This document shows, one piece after another, positions 44,141-57,890 of a stretch of DNA of 64,000 bases. Location of the stretch: contig OZ316898.1 of assembly GCA_973895155.1 (NCBI GenBank), forward strand, positions 12,152,001 through 12,216,000, in the 5' to 3' direction. Both the position numbers and the translations under genes were made by a program. Positions within the stretch are counted from its first letter, which is position 1. Every line of letters begins with the position of its first letter. The DNA is from Marsupella aquatica (lineage: Eukaryota > Marchantiophyta). The notes under the pieces are model-generated. The model made no database searches, was not told the DNA's origin, and worked only from the letters and a program-made list of their open reading frames with translations.

Positions 44141-47100
44141 GCATCAGCTATCTGAGTATCTTCAAATCATGTCCATCTACATCAGTTGTTCAACGAACTA
44201 ATAAAATTACATTTCCTCCGCCAATATATTGTCAACACTAATTTCACTACCATGATGCTAATGTTTTGATTCCACTACATATCATGACTTTTCGTCATAT
44301 GAGAAAAAAGTCTTCACATCAGCTCAATTCGAAGTAGTCCACGAAGCGTTTCGATATTTAACCAGTCAATGACGGTAACGGGACCGCTGCACTGTAAATT
44401 TGGGAGTGTCTGAGTGAGTCATCGATCTACGCTGTCTGAAATCGTATGCACAAAATTTTGAGCGAACTTTCAGCAGATAATTGGCCAGGTCTGCGGTGGG
44501 TTGAAGGAGGACGTACACAAAGGCTTGCGGGCCAGGAACAGAGGGGGCGTGGTTCATACATTTGACATCATGGTTCTCATTTCGGGCGGCCTTGTTGAGG
44601 TCACATAGCGACAATTGGTCACAAACTGCTTGGGTTAATCATCTTTACTGGATAATTGTATCCACGTGGCACAATTGTCAATTTAAGAGTGTTAGGTTGC
44701 CTTGGGGGTCCAGGCAAGAATTAATGTCTTGGTGGCGAATCTTCTCAGGTGAAGCACTGTGCTGTGGAGAGAGGCTTTGCTTCTACGCTGTGAGCTTGGA
44801 TTATTGATTTTTCGCCCTATTTTTGGTCCTGTCCGTATCCATACTAATTTGCCGAGTTTGTACGTTAACAAATATGTCGGATCGAATGAAAGATATATTT
44901 CAGACTGCCAAAAAGCAAATGGCGCCCGACCGGGAGACATGATCCCTCAGGCAAAAAACCCAATCAAGGGGAACAACCAAGGGGCCAAGAAAGGGCAAGA
45001 ATGTGAACAAAAGGTGATCGATGCCAAATGGTGAGAGCTAATCGTGGATATTAATCGCACCAGTGCGCGGAACGAGTAATCTTTCCTAGTGAATGTGCTT
45101 TATGGCGGACCCGGGGCAGATGTTCAAATGGACTATGGACTGCCTTTGCAGATTTCTTGAATGCGGTAACTGTGTTGCAGATGATCTGGAAACTTAAGGT
45201 TGAAATATAGGAGCATGCACCTCGAACTCAAGCAATTCTGATGGGTATGGATCCGTTGTCAGTGCACTATATATATTTGCATGTGGAAATGAACTTACTA
45301 ATTTTTAGGATCACGCGCGGAGCTGCAACATGTTTCAACTGCTACAAAGTTCTGCACCCTTGAGGTTCATTCAGTCACAGAAGGTTAGTCTTTCCATACC
45401 CAGCGCCTTGGGGCATGGGTAAATTCCAAATTAACTTATGGCAATGTCACTACCTGGAAAGATAGCCTGAGTAGACCCAATTCGATGAACCGAGTTTCCA
45501 GAACTCCAGCTTGAATATTTCAAAGAGAAACCTGTCTGACGAAATTTACAAGCTTCATCGTCGATCCGAAGTTTTGAGAATTTTAAGTTAGCCAGGCCAT
45601 AGCTAGCTTGCTCACTTATTAAGTCATACTAAGCAATCCAGCTTGTGGCCAATGAAAATTTAGGGGAATCTCTCTGGCTAAATCCCAAACACTGTAAACG
45701 TCCACGATGAATTTAACAACTAGATCCGATCGGCCCCACTTTGAGCTACATCTAAGACGTACCCCCGGACGTACCACTGTGCATTACAATACCAGCTCGT
45801 CTGCACATACAGTAAATCGATGACGCTGTTGATGCTGAGTCACTAGGAAGTCTAATTAAATAGGGCGAGAACTATGCCCTTGAGCAGTCCTCACCTTGTG
45901 AGGCTTGGTCATCTAGCTCCCCACAGGACCAAAGTAGTGCGTCCGTATGTTCAGCCTAAAGGTTAGGCATGGATCATAACCTCAGGGTCGATCTTCCAAA
46001 TACCGTTTTCGATTCTCTTCTTGAATCTAAGTTTCAAGAGAATACACAGCTAATGCGCGCACTGTCCGAGACTTGCACCAGATTTGAAATTTTGTTGCGC
46101 AGTGCCTATCTCTGATTGCACCTTCCCTTCACCGAGGTCAGGTCATATTGTACGTCCACCGTTTCAGCATCTACTGTAGCTAGCTTCTTCAAACATTTTA
46201 CAGGCTACGGACCGGGAAAGTCGTGGACAAGCTATACGAATACGAATAGCCGGTGAGTATCCTTTCGCTACTTGTTCTGCTTACGTACCTGGGCAGTCGA
46301 GAAACATTTTCCCGGCCACCGTGATCGTCAGAGATACTTAAAACAGGTGGTGTGTTCAGGATGAATCGAATACTGCAGGAGATACTGCATGCCTTGGGGT
46401 GGGCGCGAAGACCTTCGGTAGATTATGTCCGCGACAGAACTCTGTTCATTTGGACTTCTTTGACCTTTAATTCATACTTAATTAACTAGTCCATCCATCC
46501 CAGATTCCACTGACCACTCAAATCTCATTAGACATATATAGTTATGTACTACCATTACCGCCGTGTTTAGCTCTTCTGTGGAAAAGAATAGAACGGACTG
46601 AAGAGTGCTCCGCATCCCATGATGACATTGAACAAGTATTATAGCTAGAGCCTAGCTGCTTCCTTGTTAACCTTATATCCCAACGTAACCTATAACCTTC
46701 GTAGAACTGACAGAGTGTACAACACCATCAGTGCTGATGGATTGATCCAGTAAATGGTGCATGATGTCGTGAAGGTATCGACGCTGTCCGATCATCCGGA
46801 CAACTTAATTACACGGTGCCGCACGATGTTGGCTAGCTACTTACTTTCTTAAGGTGTTCAACAGTCTGACCTAGCAAGACAGTCAGGCATTTAACCATTC
46901 GGTCACTCTGGAGATGGAGAGGGATTGCTGGCTTAGTAGTAAGGTAAGGTGCCACTATTGCGATGCCGTTGGAAGCAACTGTCAGCTCGATCCAAGCTTG
47001 TCTGAGGTGAGTATATACACGTACTACACCACGGACCGAACAACGCAGCTAGTGCTGGCATGGGATCCTGGAGCATGTAAGCATTACGTGCAACCTTCAA

Positions 47101-48050
47101 TAAAATCCCTATGTCTGCCTCATTACACAGGCATCCTCAGGGACCGGGGGACCCTGGAGACGTACTGTACCTTCCACAGTCATAGAAAGTTCAGCTGCTT
47201 GTCCGTGAAAGACAAGAGAGAAACGACCCAAAAATTCATGCACACCCGTTTGATCAAATTCACTGCACAACTGCCTGCGCTGTGGGCCGGCCCCAGTTTC
47301 CACCGTCATTATATCCAATCTGTACACAGTCATCGATAATGTCCTGTGCTTTCTCCTTACATTTTCTTCGTCTTTTTTGTTCCCACTCCCAGCAACAGTA
47401 GTCACTGTACAACACCAGTAACAGGTAAAAGTGTTCAACAGCGGTGAAAGTGCAAAATCTCCCCGGAATAATCAATCAATGCCATCTTTAGTTAGTTTTG
47501 TCCCACCACGCATGATCAATACCCTGTCCAGGTTCAGAACCATATTTTTCGGAGGTGCTTCTCTTGTCTGAACTGTCCCCGGCACGGGATGCGACGGCCA
47601 AGTTTATAATGTTCACGGAGCCTTGCCTTAAACCCATCAATTCAGCAGGGAAAAGCTCACATTAACTTGCGACGGGCCCACTCTCACTGGCAGCCCAACT
47701 CGATCAGCAGGGTGAAATGGCGCTAGCTGGGCTAGCTCAGCGAACCTATCAGTAGGCACTTTCCTACATAACGGTAGAGACAAGTCTGTCGGCTCTCTTG
47801 CACTCTAGTCATTCATTCAGCCCAGTTGACAGAATCTTCATTGTGTATGCTATAGCACATCAGCCCCGAACCGTGCGCACTTACCCGTTGTGCTGGACTG
47901 ATAGTTGTCGGATGCCGTCCTTAACAATCTGCCTCCTTGCAAAGAATATTTTATTTCATTACAAATGATAGAGAAACCACGAACTGTAGAGCATTGGGAA
48001 ATGGCAACCCATGGATAGTGTAGGTGACACAGACCACATTTCCCTCCGCA

Positions 48051-50275
48051 TCACTTACCCTAGCCTGAACTTGGTTCGCGGTTATTTAACAGGTGGCCCT
48101 TGAAATCTTTTGCAGCCAAAGGTCACCCCTGATAAAGTCTGATAGATAACCAAATATGCACAAGCCTACTATTTCAACAGAAAACGGCTAGTTTTCATTG
48201 ACATTAATTTTACATTAAGTTTGACAAGCTGGTGTGTGCAGAACCGAATTTCCTCCCAAGACGTGCATATTTTCCAGCCCACCATTTCTGGGATCACATT
48301 AACTTGTTCCCTCGGTGCCATGTGTAGTAGCCAATCCCAAAACTTTCCACATACCACTTCATAAATATCCTTGTATATTTTGCTATTCATTTGTTCCCTT
48401 ATCTTTGGGGGAGAATTTTAGGGTATTCTTCAATGTAAATAGCTGGTTCAATATCTCTGTATTGCAAAAAAGATGTTGTTGCATAAAGGATGTTTAGGCA
48501 TGAAAAGATTTTATTCTGCAAAGAACTTTGTTGCTATACCAAGTGGTAATTTTGGTGTAAGCTGCATCACACCTACACACCTACACTGTTCACCATAATC
48601 ACTGTTATGCAAGAATTGGTGTTAGTACAAAATTAGTGTTAGTAACACTAATTTTGATAAAACTGATTTTGAGTCCAAATAACACTAAATTTTGTTGGTT
48701 TTCAAAACAGAATTTTTTTTCACTTTAGTTTAAATTTCTTATAAAAATTGGATAGTATTTAGTCCAAAGTAACACTAATTGTTGTGGATTTTTCAAAATA
48801 GGCAAGTGTATATTTTTATATGGACTAAAAATTTGGCTTTAAATTCCTGTTTTTTGAGAGAGCTTGGGTTAATTTCCACTTTTCAAAATTTTCTGAGTCA
48901 TTTATAATTTTGGGTTTTTGCACAAAACTGAAGTTTTCCCAAACTTGTTGTAACTTTAATTTAAAAAATTCCTAAATTTCAATGAAAATCCTAAAATGCT
49001 GCCTACAATAGTTTGGTTGTAGACCCTTGAATTGTATTAGAAAGAAGCTATATATATAATTTGGGTTTGATCAATTTTTTCACAATCAACAAAAGATGTG
49101 TATTTTTTTTCAGGTCGGTATATTTTTAGATTACTTGCCTTACGGGTACAAGAGTTTAGTAGACAAGACTTAAACCTATTTCGGTCAATATGTAAAAGGC
49201 ACATTCACCAAACAAGATTGTCTAATATATAGGTGTCACTTGGAGCAGTAACTTCAAGCACCACAGTTGAACCAAAGTAGCTTCACAATGCCGCACTGCA
49301 ATGCAAAGGGCTTGCTTTCTACTAAGTATGTGACATAAACACTCGGTAGCTATATACTATATACCTTTTCTTTGCCACCTTCGCCCTAGGCAAAGAGTTA
49401 GGTACAGTTAATCCTGCCTCCATGAGCTCCACATATTTGCACCAATGCACAAGCTTCAATATTTAGGAATGGCACCCCTGTACACAACTCTTGTATAATA
49501 GCTGGGGCCTACTCTTTTATATAGATGAAAAGGTTGGCTATAATAAAAAAAATTGAAAACTTGTATAAGATAAAAAAAAACTTTTTTCCACATAAAATTT
49601 CAAACCTGGGTTTTCTAAGCTTGCTGTAATTTTATTGATTTGTATGGAATTTTGATGAAAATCACAAAATGCTGGCTAGTTTGGTTATAGACCCCTTCCT
49701 AAAACTAGTTTGTGGACCCCGGCTTTTATGTTTCTGAGTATATTAATGCATGTTCTTTTACAAAGGTTGATGGAGTTCACTTTACATGCCAGCTCAATGC
49801 AAAGGTTAATGGAATTCACTGTACATGCTAGCTCAAAGCACCCCCCTTTGTCTCTCAACATATGTGAATCGAGCATGCCTCAATTCTGAGTCAAACCAAA
49901 GGATCAAAGACTCTAGAATACATCTCATGGTTATGGTTTGCCTTCGTTAGATTTTGGCAGAATACTTTATTATAGTAGTTCATTCCAACAAAATGGCTAT
50001 AGAAAAAAATGTTCATTTTTTAAATTTTTTTTTAAATTTTAAATTCTTTTTTAGGAAAAAATGTTCATTACCCCAGAAGCAATTGGAAATGGAATTAAAC
50101 ACCACGATGCACAGTAAGTTCAAGATGTGGTTCTGTCGGTTAGGTCCGTAGCGGAGTCCTTTCTTCCCCCCAAACATTTCAATTGCTTAGATTGAAGTGA
50201 AGAACAACGCCGTATTATTTCAATTGCTTTGATTCCAGTGAAGAAGAACGCCGTATTATAGATTACTAGCTCAAT
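48051..50275. other. AT-rich intergenic region
   Basis: No gene. It is strongly AT-rich, with repeated AACACTAATTTTGTT-like phrases at 48610-48790. A 40-bp direct duplication at about 49760-49840 (CAAAGGTTRATGGARTTCAC, then TACATGCYAGCTCAA) appears twice. T-rich and A-rich runs lie near 50020-50050. Confidence 0.45.
49760..49840. repeat. Two-copy ~40-bp tandem duplication
   Basis: CAAAGGTTGATGGAGTTCAC... and CAAAGGTTAATGGAATTCAC..., each followed by a TACATGC-AGCTCAA block. Confidence 0.75.
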
Positions 50276-50860
50276 ACCTGTGCGTTGCACAAAAGAAGTC
50301 GTGTCGGCCAAGATGTCGTTGAGAAAAAATGATGTCATTTTAGCCAAGAGGTCGTGGAGAGAAAAGATGTTGTGTTGGCCAAGAGGTCTTGGAGAGAAAA
50401 AAATGTTGTGTCACCCAAGAGGTCGTTGAGAGAAAAGATGTCATGTCGCCCAAGACGTTGTTGAGAGAAAAGATGTCATGTCGCCCAAGATGTCGTTGAG
50501 AAAAAAAGACGTGTCGGCCAAGAGGTCGTGGAGAGAAATTATGTCAAGTCGCCCTAAAGGTCATTCATTGAGAGAAAAGAAGTCGTTGGGAAAAAAAAGA
50601 TATCATGTCAGCCAAGAGGTCGTTGAGAAAAAAGATGTTGTCTTGGCCAAGAAGTTATTGAGAAAAAAGATGTCGTGTCGGCCAAGATGTCATTAAAAAA
50701 AAAATCATGTCGGCCAAGATGTTGTTGAGAAAAAAGATGTCGTGTCGGCAAAGACATCGTTGAGGGAAAAGATGTCGTGTCGGCCAAGACATCATTTAGA
50801 TAAATACCCGTGCATTGCACAAAAGATGTTGTTAAGAAAAAGATTGTTCCTTTCAAACCT
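50276..50860. repeat. Minisatellite, ~33-36-bp unit
   Basis: About 16 units of GATGTCGTGTCGGCCAAGAG followed by a GTCGTTGAGAGAAAA-like segment, with frequent substitutions and A-run length changes. Both ends carry a GTGCRTTGCACAAAAGA segment (50278 and 50808). ORFs here, rich in KKD or in TSF and LAD on the other strand, are artefacts. Confidence 0.85.
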
Positions 50861-53564
50861 TAACCTCCCCCTTTTCCCATTTTCCTATTTTTGGTCTTCT
50901 CTTTTTCACATTCACCATCACTCCACTTGTTCACCGCCCCCCCTTCCCCACCCATGTGAGATCGAGGGGCTACCCTACATTGCGAGTGTGCCCCTCGCCT
51001 GAGACCTTGCCATCAACACCCATGCCATGCGCTTCACTATGTCTTTAGGCCTTATTACTTTTGTGTTTTTGGCATTGAAAATGACACTGCAAATGACTAT
51101 AAAAATCACCACAAATATTGGGAGAATAGTTTTTTTATTGATGTAGTAACTAAAATGTTGTTAGCAATTAAATTACTTTTATGGACTCTTACCATTATTA
51201 TACAAAATTAGGATGCACACAATATTGAAATATGTACAATGAATATGTACAATACAAATTTGCATGTGAATATCAAGAACTATAATACACAGTTCCTTGT
51301 GCATTGTGTTAAAGTCTTTCACTTCTTTTTTTGTGTACCTAGTGTGATTATTCTTGCTTGTCTTGGGCATTGGTGTAACTTTTTGTGACTCACACTAAAC
51401 TCAATTCACATTTTGGCTTTATTGATTATTTTTGATTAAATTTTTTAATTTTTGTGCCCTGCAAATTTGAATGAGGACCACTCTAAAAAATGACACAACT
51501 GTGTATTATAGTTCTTGATGCTTTTAATTGTTCATCTCAATTAAGAAGTTGCTTACGTACTACAAACACGACACGTACGTTGGAGTGTTTACGGAAAGCT
51601 CCAAGACGTACGGTGCCGCGTCTGCCATAAATTGGGCTTTTTCTTCACGTTATCTTCTCTGGCACGAAACTTTTTCATGAGGAGAAGATTTTTGTCACAC
51701 TTGGGAATCTGAAACAGCTTGTGAAGTTGTGAACCATCCAATCCCCATGGACGGAAGCCTTCACAGTCTCACTTCCCAAAATTCATAATCAGGTAGACCT
51801 CCAATTTCTCCCTTGCTATGTAAATGAATCAGCTGTTCTCGGGTTAATAAGACGAGCCTCGGAAAGATCGTCTAATATGCTCAATTTTCGTAAAGATGCC
51901 GTTGTCACTGCACTGTCTTCACACATTCTAAAGTTTCTTATCAGCAAACTTCCGCTAACCCACACACTTCACTTTTCCTCGTCATATTATTTTACCTCTG
52001 CTTGATAGATAATCCTCCTCAAGGACCACGTGTTTAAGATACCAAACTACTGAAGACAAAGAGTAGTACTGAGAGAACATGTAGTACTGAAGACAAAGTG
52101 TCTTAAATTAATGTATTGAGGACAGTACCGGGGACAGTACAGAGCAGTAAGAATCCGAAATGGCCATTTGCTATCTAGCTTTTAACTCAGGCTCTCGATC
52201 TCTTTGTCAAATTATATGCACTGTTAGCCGTCACTATTAACTTCGAGTTCGACGACGTCACTTCGTTGGCATGGCTAGCTGCATGAGTTGTGTGGGCCAG
52301 GACGGTTGTGTAGTACTGAGCTGCAGTATTAAGTTGGATGCCACTGCTGCCGGAGGACTTGGGTTGGACAGGATTGACCTTCATGCTGTATTGCTGCTGC
52401 TGCTACCTCTTGGGAACCGTACATCAAGGTTCCAGACCAGCAAAAGTGGCTAGCTATTGTAGCTGCTTGGCTTTAGAAACTCAGTCACGGACCAGCTGCA
52501 ATGACATGGCTGGAGGTCCGTGCTGTAGCACTGTACGTAGAATCAGCAAATCATTTTATGAGTCCCTCCCTCGGAATCTTAGTTGGATAAAGCGCGCGGG
52601 CTTGGGTTCAGTCGACTACCTTAAAAGATATTTTAATCTTCATGAAAGTACAGTCATGAGTAGGTTATGTTACCAGATTCGCTGCAGGACGGAAACAACG
52701 TACCTCCTGCAGCTGCAGTGAGTCCCACTCGACCATTCTGCTGCTGGCTCTCAATGTGCTGCGATTTTAGTATGATCATGCCTTGCTTCGTTTTGTTATT
52801 CTGTTGAGAAATTCAAGCCCCAAAAAGGCCGCCGTAACCAATGTGACGAAGTGCATTAATTCGACGCGTTATACACTGATAACCCAACCAGGCATGAAAC
52901 TTGAGCAGAAACGAAATCATGCCAACATGGGGAAAAAGTGGAACATATCAAATCAGAGCATCGTATTTGGTACACGTTATTCCCTGACGATTGCACTGGA
53001 ACAACACCCACAACGTTGGGCCTCAGCTGGATTGAATGTGAATTGGTAGGAAGGGCACGTGGGACGCACGTGTTCAGAATATATGGGATCCCACGGCTCC
53101 ATAAATTCGGTTTAGTCTTTAGGCTGAGGATTTGCATTAGAATTTCTAGATACAAACTTGCAATTTGCTCAATGAACCAGTCTGTTATTACTTAGTCAGC
53201 AAGGCATTCTAATAATAGAATTGGATTACAACAACTGTCTTCGTTCCTTGGTGCAGGGCAGCTCAAGGTCACTAGATCATCCGGTGTTGTGCTTTGATGC
53301 TCGACAGAAGACGACCCGGCATCCAACTGTCCTTAGTGAAGGACTAACTTGTCTAGCTTGGTACCTTGCAATGCTTCAAAACAGTGGTTAGTAAACTTTC
53401 GAATTTATAATAATGCGACTCCTTCCAAAGTATCACTCACTGCCCAGAGCAGTGTCCACGTGTCCCGAGTTGGCTTATAAACTCGAACTTCCTTATCCTT
53501 AGTTACTTAGTAAGGTTTTCCATGCAATTCCGGTCAACCTACGCGCGCTTCTAGCTAGTTTTAC
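50861..53564. other. Intergenic, no gene recognised
   Basis: Short ORFs only, on both strands (for example 52338-52721 and 52856-53155), with no recognisable domains or splice-consistent structure. No repeat boundary was seen. Confidence 0.35.
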
Positions 53565-53720
53565 AAGGCAGCTGCTCTCGGAGACTGCCTCAAACATGAT
53601 CAATTGCCTTCAATATTTTCGGTTTGCCAGGATATCTGGGTCAGCAGACGTTTCTTTACGAGGCAGCTGCTTTTGGAGACTGCCTCAAACATGATCAATT
53701 TCCTTGAAACTTTTCTCCTA
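53565..53720. repeat. Two-copy ~96-bp duplication
   Basis: AAGGCAGCTGCTCTCGGAGA at 53565 and AGGCAGCTGCTTTTGGAGAC at 53661, both followed by CTGCCTCAAACATGATCAATT and a CCTT-rich block. Confidence 0.75.
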
Positions 53721-54053
53721 CTTTTACGGCCGCCAAATGCAGAGGTTTGGAGGCAGTGCGCTCTTCAATCTCAATGTGTCGATTGAGTTCCTGTTGCAGT
53801 ACTAGTTAACGAGACCCATGACCACGAGTAAAAAGAATGATTTGCATGTGGTACGTCAAGTTATCCAAAACAAAGATGTCGTCCAGCTAAGCAGAATGCT
53901 GATTGGTTGGAGACTTATGAATCGCCCATGATGATGGTGGAGCTCCAGCCGCTGCATAAGGCTTTTGTCATCTTTATTGTCTAACGAAGAATAAGGCTCA
54001 CGGCAGGTTTTCCTGTGGATTGCCTGCAGATTTCAACGATATTCTTAGTTTCT
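53721..54053. other. Intergenic, no gene recognised
   Basis: No coding signal that I can support and no repeat. Confidence 0.35.
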
Positions 54054-55461
54054 TCACCACTTCCTGTCACAACAATTTCGATACAGTGACGGACGGGGCT
54101 TCAGCTCAACATTGCCATCCGGCAGGGGATCTTCAACGTCAACTTCTGCCGCCACCACAACACTTAATTGTATTTGAATAGATCTATGAGGACTTTCCCA
54201 ATCCGCGTTACTGAGAATAACGTATATATTTCGCATACTTTCCAGCCAACATTATTCAGAGTACCTTGGGAATCTTTTATCCCCAATACTAAGACGTCTT
54301 TAAACTAGCCTCCTCACTTGTCCAGTTTGTTGATTTTGTTGATTGCTAAGATTATTTCTCGAGCAAAGTTGAAGACACCTATAATACTTAGGACACACGT
54401 CCGATACATTTTTGATGGGCTTACTTAACAGTCTGAGTGGACCAAACAAGCAAATGTTCTCCCATCCCAGTGTATCATCAATCGATATTGTTACTATAAT
54501 TTACTATTTGTCAATTTTCAAGTCAAATTGTTAAATTGTCAAATATTTTTTGAATAATTTTCAGCTTGTCAAATTGACTCGAAAATGAAAAGACCAATTT
54601 GTGTTGGGACTAGGATCCTTTTATACAATTCCTCCAGATGATATCGACTATATGTTTGCCCCAAAGCTAGGTTTGCTCAAATAGTTTCCTGGGCTTCAGA
54701 ATCCCTGCATGCGGAACAGTTCTCTGAACAGTCTGCAAAAACTACCCTGCTGCCGCTCATTTTCACTTTATCTAAATATTTACTCTCAGGCCAAGAATAC
54801 CTTTGTGGGGAATCTTGTATGTTATCCGCATAGTGGTCACTTAAAGTGTTTCCGAAACATGCCACATAAACCTGGAAGGTAAATACGCGTGAGCCAGTGA
54901 GGTTAGACGGGAATTTTGCAGTACACGAAGACAATTTAGGAATCCCGTGGGTCACGGAAGTGCAGTAACCTGGGAACACCATTCGACTCGACAAGTGATG
55001 GGAATTTGAATCAACTTTTGAAACCCCTCCCGCGGATTAGGTGGACAGCGATGTTAATCAGGAGAATAACGGCAGGACATGTCCGGTAACAAATCTTCTG
55101 TACAATGCCGTCGCTTCAGACAAACGACAGCAGAAACGTTGGTTCATATACAAATTCAGCAGAACTACCTTCAGGAGAATCCCCTCTTCTTCGTCCTACG
55201 TGGGCACTAGCTTGCAGCTCTTTTGTTATCAGCATTCAAAACAACTTTTATCGCTGGCACTGTCAATATAAGGAATAACAGGAAGCACCCAAACATGAAA
55301 CATAAAAAACTATATGTCTCTGTTACTAACACAAAGGCGTACTTTCCAGTGAACTTTCTGTTAAGCCACCACACCTGCAGCCATCTCAAGCCACGAACAC
55401 AAGCAGCTGCTGCATTTCCAGGTAAGCTTACCAAGCAAAGCAGGGAAACTTGACCAAGCAC
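54054..55461 (-). CDS. Possible multi-exon gene, unrecognised
   Basis: Three minus-strand frames have protein-like composition. 55461-55207 contains a hydrophobic, probably membrane-spanning stretch (SFLCFMFGCFLLFLILTVP). 54994-54677 is Cys-rich and preceded by a good acceptor (TTCCCAG at about 54973), with YCTSVTHGIPKLSSCTAKF near its start and ADCSENCSACRDSE at its end. 54236-54054 reads NADWESPHRSIQIQLSVVVA to a stop. A membrane or secreted protein is possible. I could not fix donors that join all three, and no family is recognised, so the range is only an outer limit. Confidence 0.3.
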
Positions 55462-56984
55462 TAGTCAGGAGGTGAGATACCTGGGCTCAGCAAGAAAACT
55501 ATCAAGAAATTGGTCGTAGGAGTCAAAGCGCGCTGTGACTGTCCTGTAGCGGGCGAGGTAGCGGGTAGTAGCACGATCCTCAAGCTATTGATGCCATGCC
55601 TCGATTTTGTCTTTGGGTGGTCAAATGTTTGTCAACGGATTTTTCTAGCTTTCGTTAATGGTTTAACAGCTCTGTACGTTGTGAAAGACTATCTTCTGTT
55701 ATTTTCTGTTCTGTTCCAAGGGTGTCAGCAGACGGTAGCCTTGCCTGCACTATTCCTTTCACAATAATAGATTCTGAGATGCTACTCAACTTTAAATCGC
55801 TTAGGTAAACTTTACGGCTCATTAATTATCGCCCATACGAAGTATTGACTGAAACTACGTGCATGGTGTTTTGAATCGCACCTGTTCATTTCGCTGCTGA
55901 CAATTCTTCTTTACTACACGGGAACGTCGGCCAAGTTGAGAATTATGTTGGTCCAAAACTTGGTAAGATCCGGCTTGCCAAACGTCCCAGAAACGAATAG
56001 CACCATCATGTGGAACCCCTAGTGATAATTAACACCGTTTCAATGGAGAGATCACTGCACATGCCAGCCCAAATACCATCCGGTGGTGCAATTTAGTAGA
56101 AGTAAGAAAATGACACGTATGAGTGCTTGGACCTAAATGAAGGAGTTGTGTAGTTGCGTACGTACCCCGGGGTCGTGAGTTGGTACTGCCATGGGGTACA
56201 CACCAATTCTTAAGGTGCCCAGTTCACCAGTTCCTTGCATTGAATGCAAGCCCTGTGTTGTACGTACAGTTACGCTACCTATGGGAAGCACAACTCTCGT
56301 GAATTTCGGTCGTATCTGTAAAACCTATTCATTTCAAATATCTGGTCTTAAATTTCCAGCACCTAACCAAATGTCCTATCAGCTTCTGGATCGTGATTTT
56401 TGGCTACCAAGATATTGTGCCGGGTTGGAGTAACCTTGATCAGCTCGCCAAAGATAAAATTCAATTTCCTCGGATCAGAGAGAAACGCTTGACAACGAAA
56501 AATACTGTAATTTCTATGTTGTTTACGGGAAAAAAAAACTCAAGTGACAGGATCTTGATCATGACTGGCGAGTTGCCAACGAGGCTAGCTGCCTGTCAGG
56601 TCAATGTTGGGCCGTGAATTTCTGCTGCGCCAAGTTTCTTCATTCAGTTGGGGCTCGATATATGTAGGAAAAGAGAAACGCAGCACGTAACTCATCGGTA
56701 CTAGCCAAATTAGGCAGCGGCCTGATAACTATGTGATCTGGTTTGGCTAGCATAATGTAGCGGAGCCATGACGACATCGGGGAGCTATTAGTTTCGTAGA
56801 TAGGCGCGCTTTCTACTGCAAACTCTAAGTAGGGGTCAGTTCTTCAGTGATGAGATGCAATATGTATCAACAGTGACTTAAGAGATTGACAATTACCATT
56901 TCTTGAGAGAATACAACTAGCCACCCATGCATTACTATTTCAAACACTCCCTCCTCTTGAGCGATCTCCTGTTCGAGCCATTGG
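55462..56984. other. Intergenic, no gene recognised
   Basis: Short unsupported ORFs on the plus strand (55510-55767, 56191-56433). No repeat or RNA was identified. Confidence 0.35.
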
Positions 56985-57062
56985 ACAAACAGTCCCAATT
57001 CTGTCGCCGAATGCAACAGTAGCCCCCATCTCTAATTCGCCCCAAAACCTATTTCGTTTACT

Positions 57063-57070
57063 TATAAAAG
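57063..57070 (+). promoter_or_regulatory. TATA box, copy 2
   Basis: TATAAAAG in the conserved ATTTCGTTTACTTATAAAAG block, followed by TCATCAGTTCGCTAG. It lies 738 bases upstream of the copy 2 hairpin. Confidence 0.65.
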
Positions 57071-57800
57071 GCAGCACCCCTCTGCCAGCCTCATCAGTTC
57101 GCTAGCTCTAGAGTTAGTAGTAAGACTGCCTCCTTGCATTAGTTATTGGTGAGGGAGTGATCGACTACTACTTCCTTCAAGCATGGATCCGTGTACGGCC
57201 ACGTCCTGGATCGAGTGATCCATGCGGTCGACGAGGAAGTAAAGCCAGGATGCCTCATTCGATCGCGACCCGCCAATTAATGGATGTCAAGTGAGCTCGC
57301 AGGTATTGCGGTATGTCGTTCACATCGAAGTCCTAGAGCACGGACGTCCGGAGTCCGAACACTGGCTGCTGCTGCTGCTGCTTCCTAGAACGGGGAGGGC
57401 TGACTGTCTAGAGCTGCCAGGGGATTGGATTCATATTATCCTCCTTCCTTCCTTGGTTGCGATCCTCGTGGCCTCCTGCCGTCTGCTTGCTTGATGATCA
57501 AGAGATTTCGACCTAGTACAAGCGTGATTTTAAATCGTGTACATATGTCTCAGCAGTATCAATCCTCCATCATACTCAGGGTTGCAAACTGAATCTAAAC
57601 TGAATCTACTCGGGCCGCCTTTGCGCAGCCACTTTCAGATCGTCAGACAGCGGTTGATTCCTTGTGCAGCTGAGTCCAAGCAGGCAGTGCACGGACGGAC
57701 GGACGTACAGGCAGCTACAGACGTGCACGGTTGACTGGAGTCGACATGTTTTCGACGCAGCAGAACAGCAGTGGAAGCAACGTCATGGTTTACCACATGG

Positions 57801-57890
57801 TTTTTGCGCTTGCACATTGGTCTCTTCACACACGAACATTAGCCGTGTGCGATGTTTGTGTGAGAAGAGGCCTATGTCCAAACGTAACAA
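57801..57890 (+). ncRNA. MicroRNA-precursor-like hairpin, copy 2
   Basis: Arms 57801-57838 and 57853-57890, with the same pairing as copy 1. The 5' arm is identical to copy 1 for its first 33 bases. The 3' arm keeps GTTTGTGTGAGAAGAGGCC but has a T for A just after it and a C in the A run near its end. One 5'-arm change, A to G, keeps pairing as G-U. Retained pairing with substitutions supports an RNA structure. The miRNA family is unknown. Confidence 0.65.

Larger units (their letters stand above)
39790..48050 (+). repeat. Duplicated non-coding segment, copy 1
   Basis: Collinear blocks match copy 2 (56985-63420). They include the promoter near 39800-39900, the hairpin at 40638-40727, blocks near 40900-41050, 41330-41400, 43330-43450, 43600-43700 and 43900-44080, and a last block at about 47660-47950. 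Blocks are separated by unmatched sequence. Shared blocks look about 80-90% identical by eye. There is no long conserved ORF. I read it as one copy of an old segmental or tandem duplication carrying a non-coding transcription unit. Confidence 0.75.

Noticed and set aside
50276-50860. CRISPR-like regular repeat
   Set aside because: Units are contiguous without unique spacers, so it is a minisatellite.
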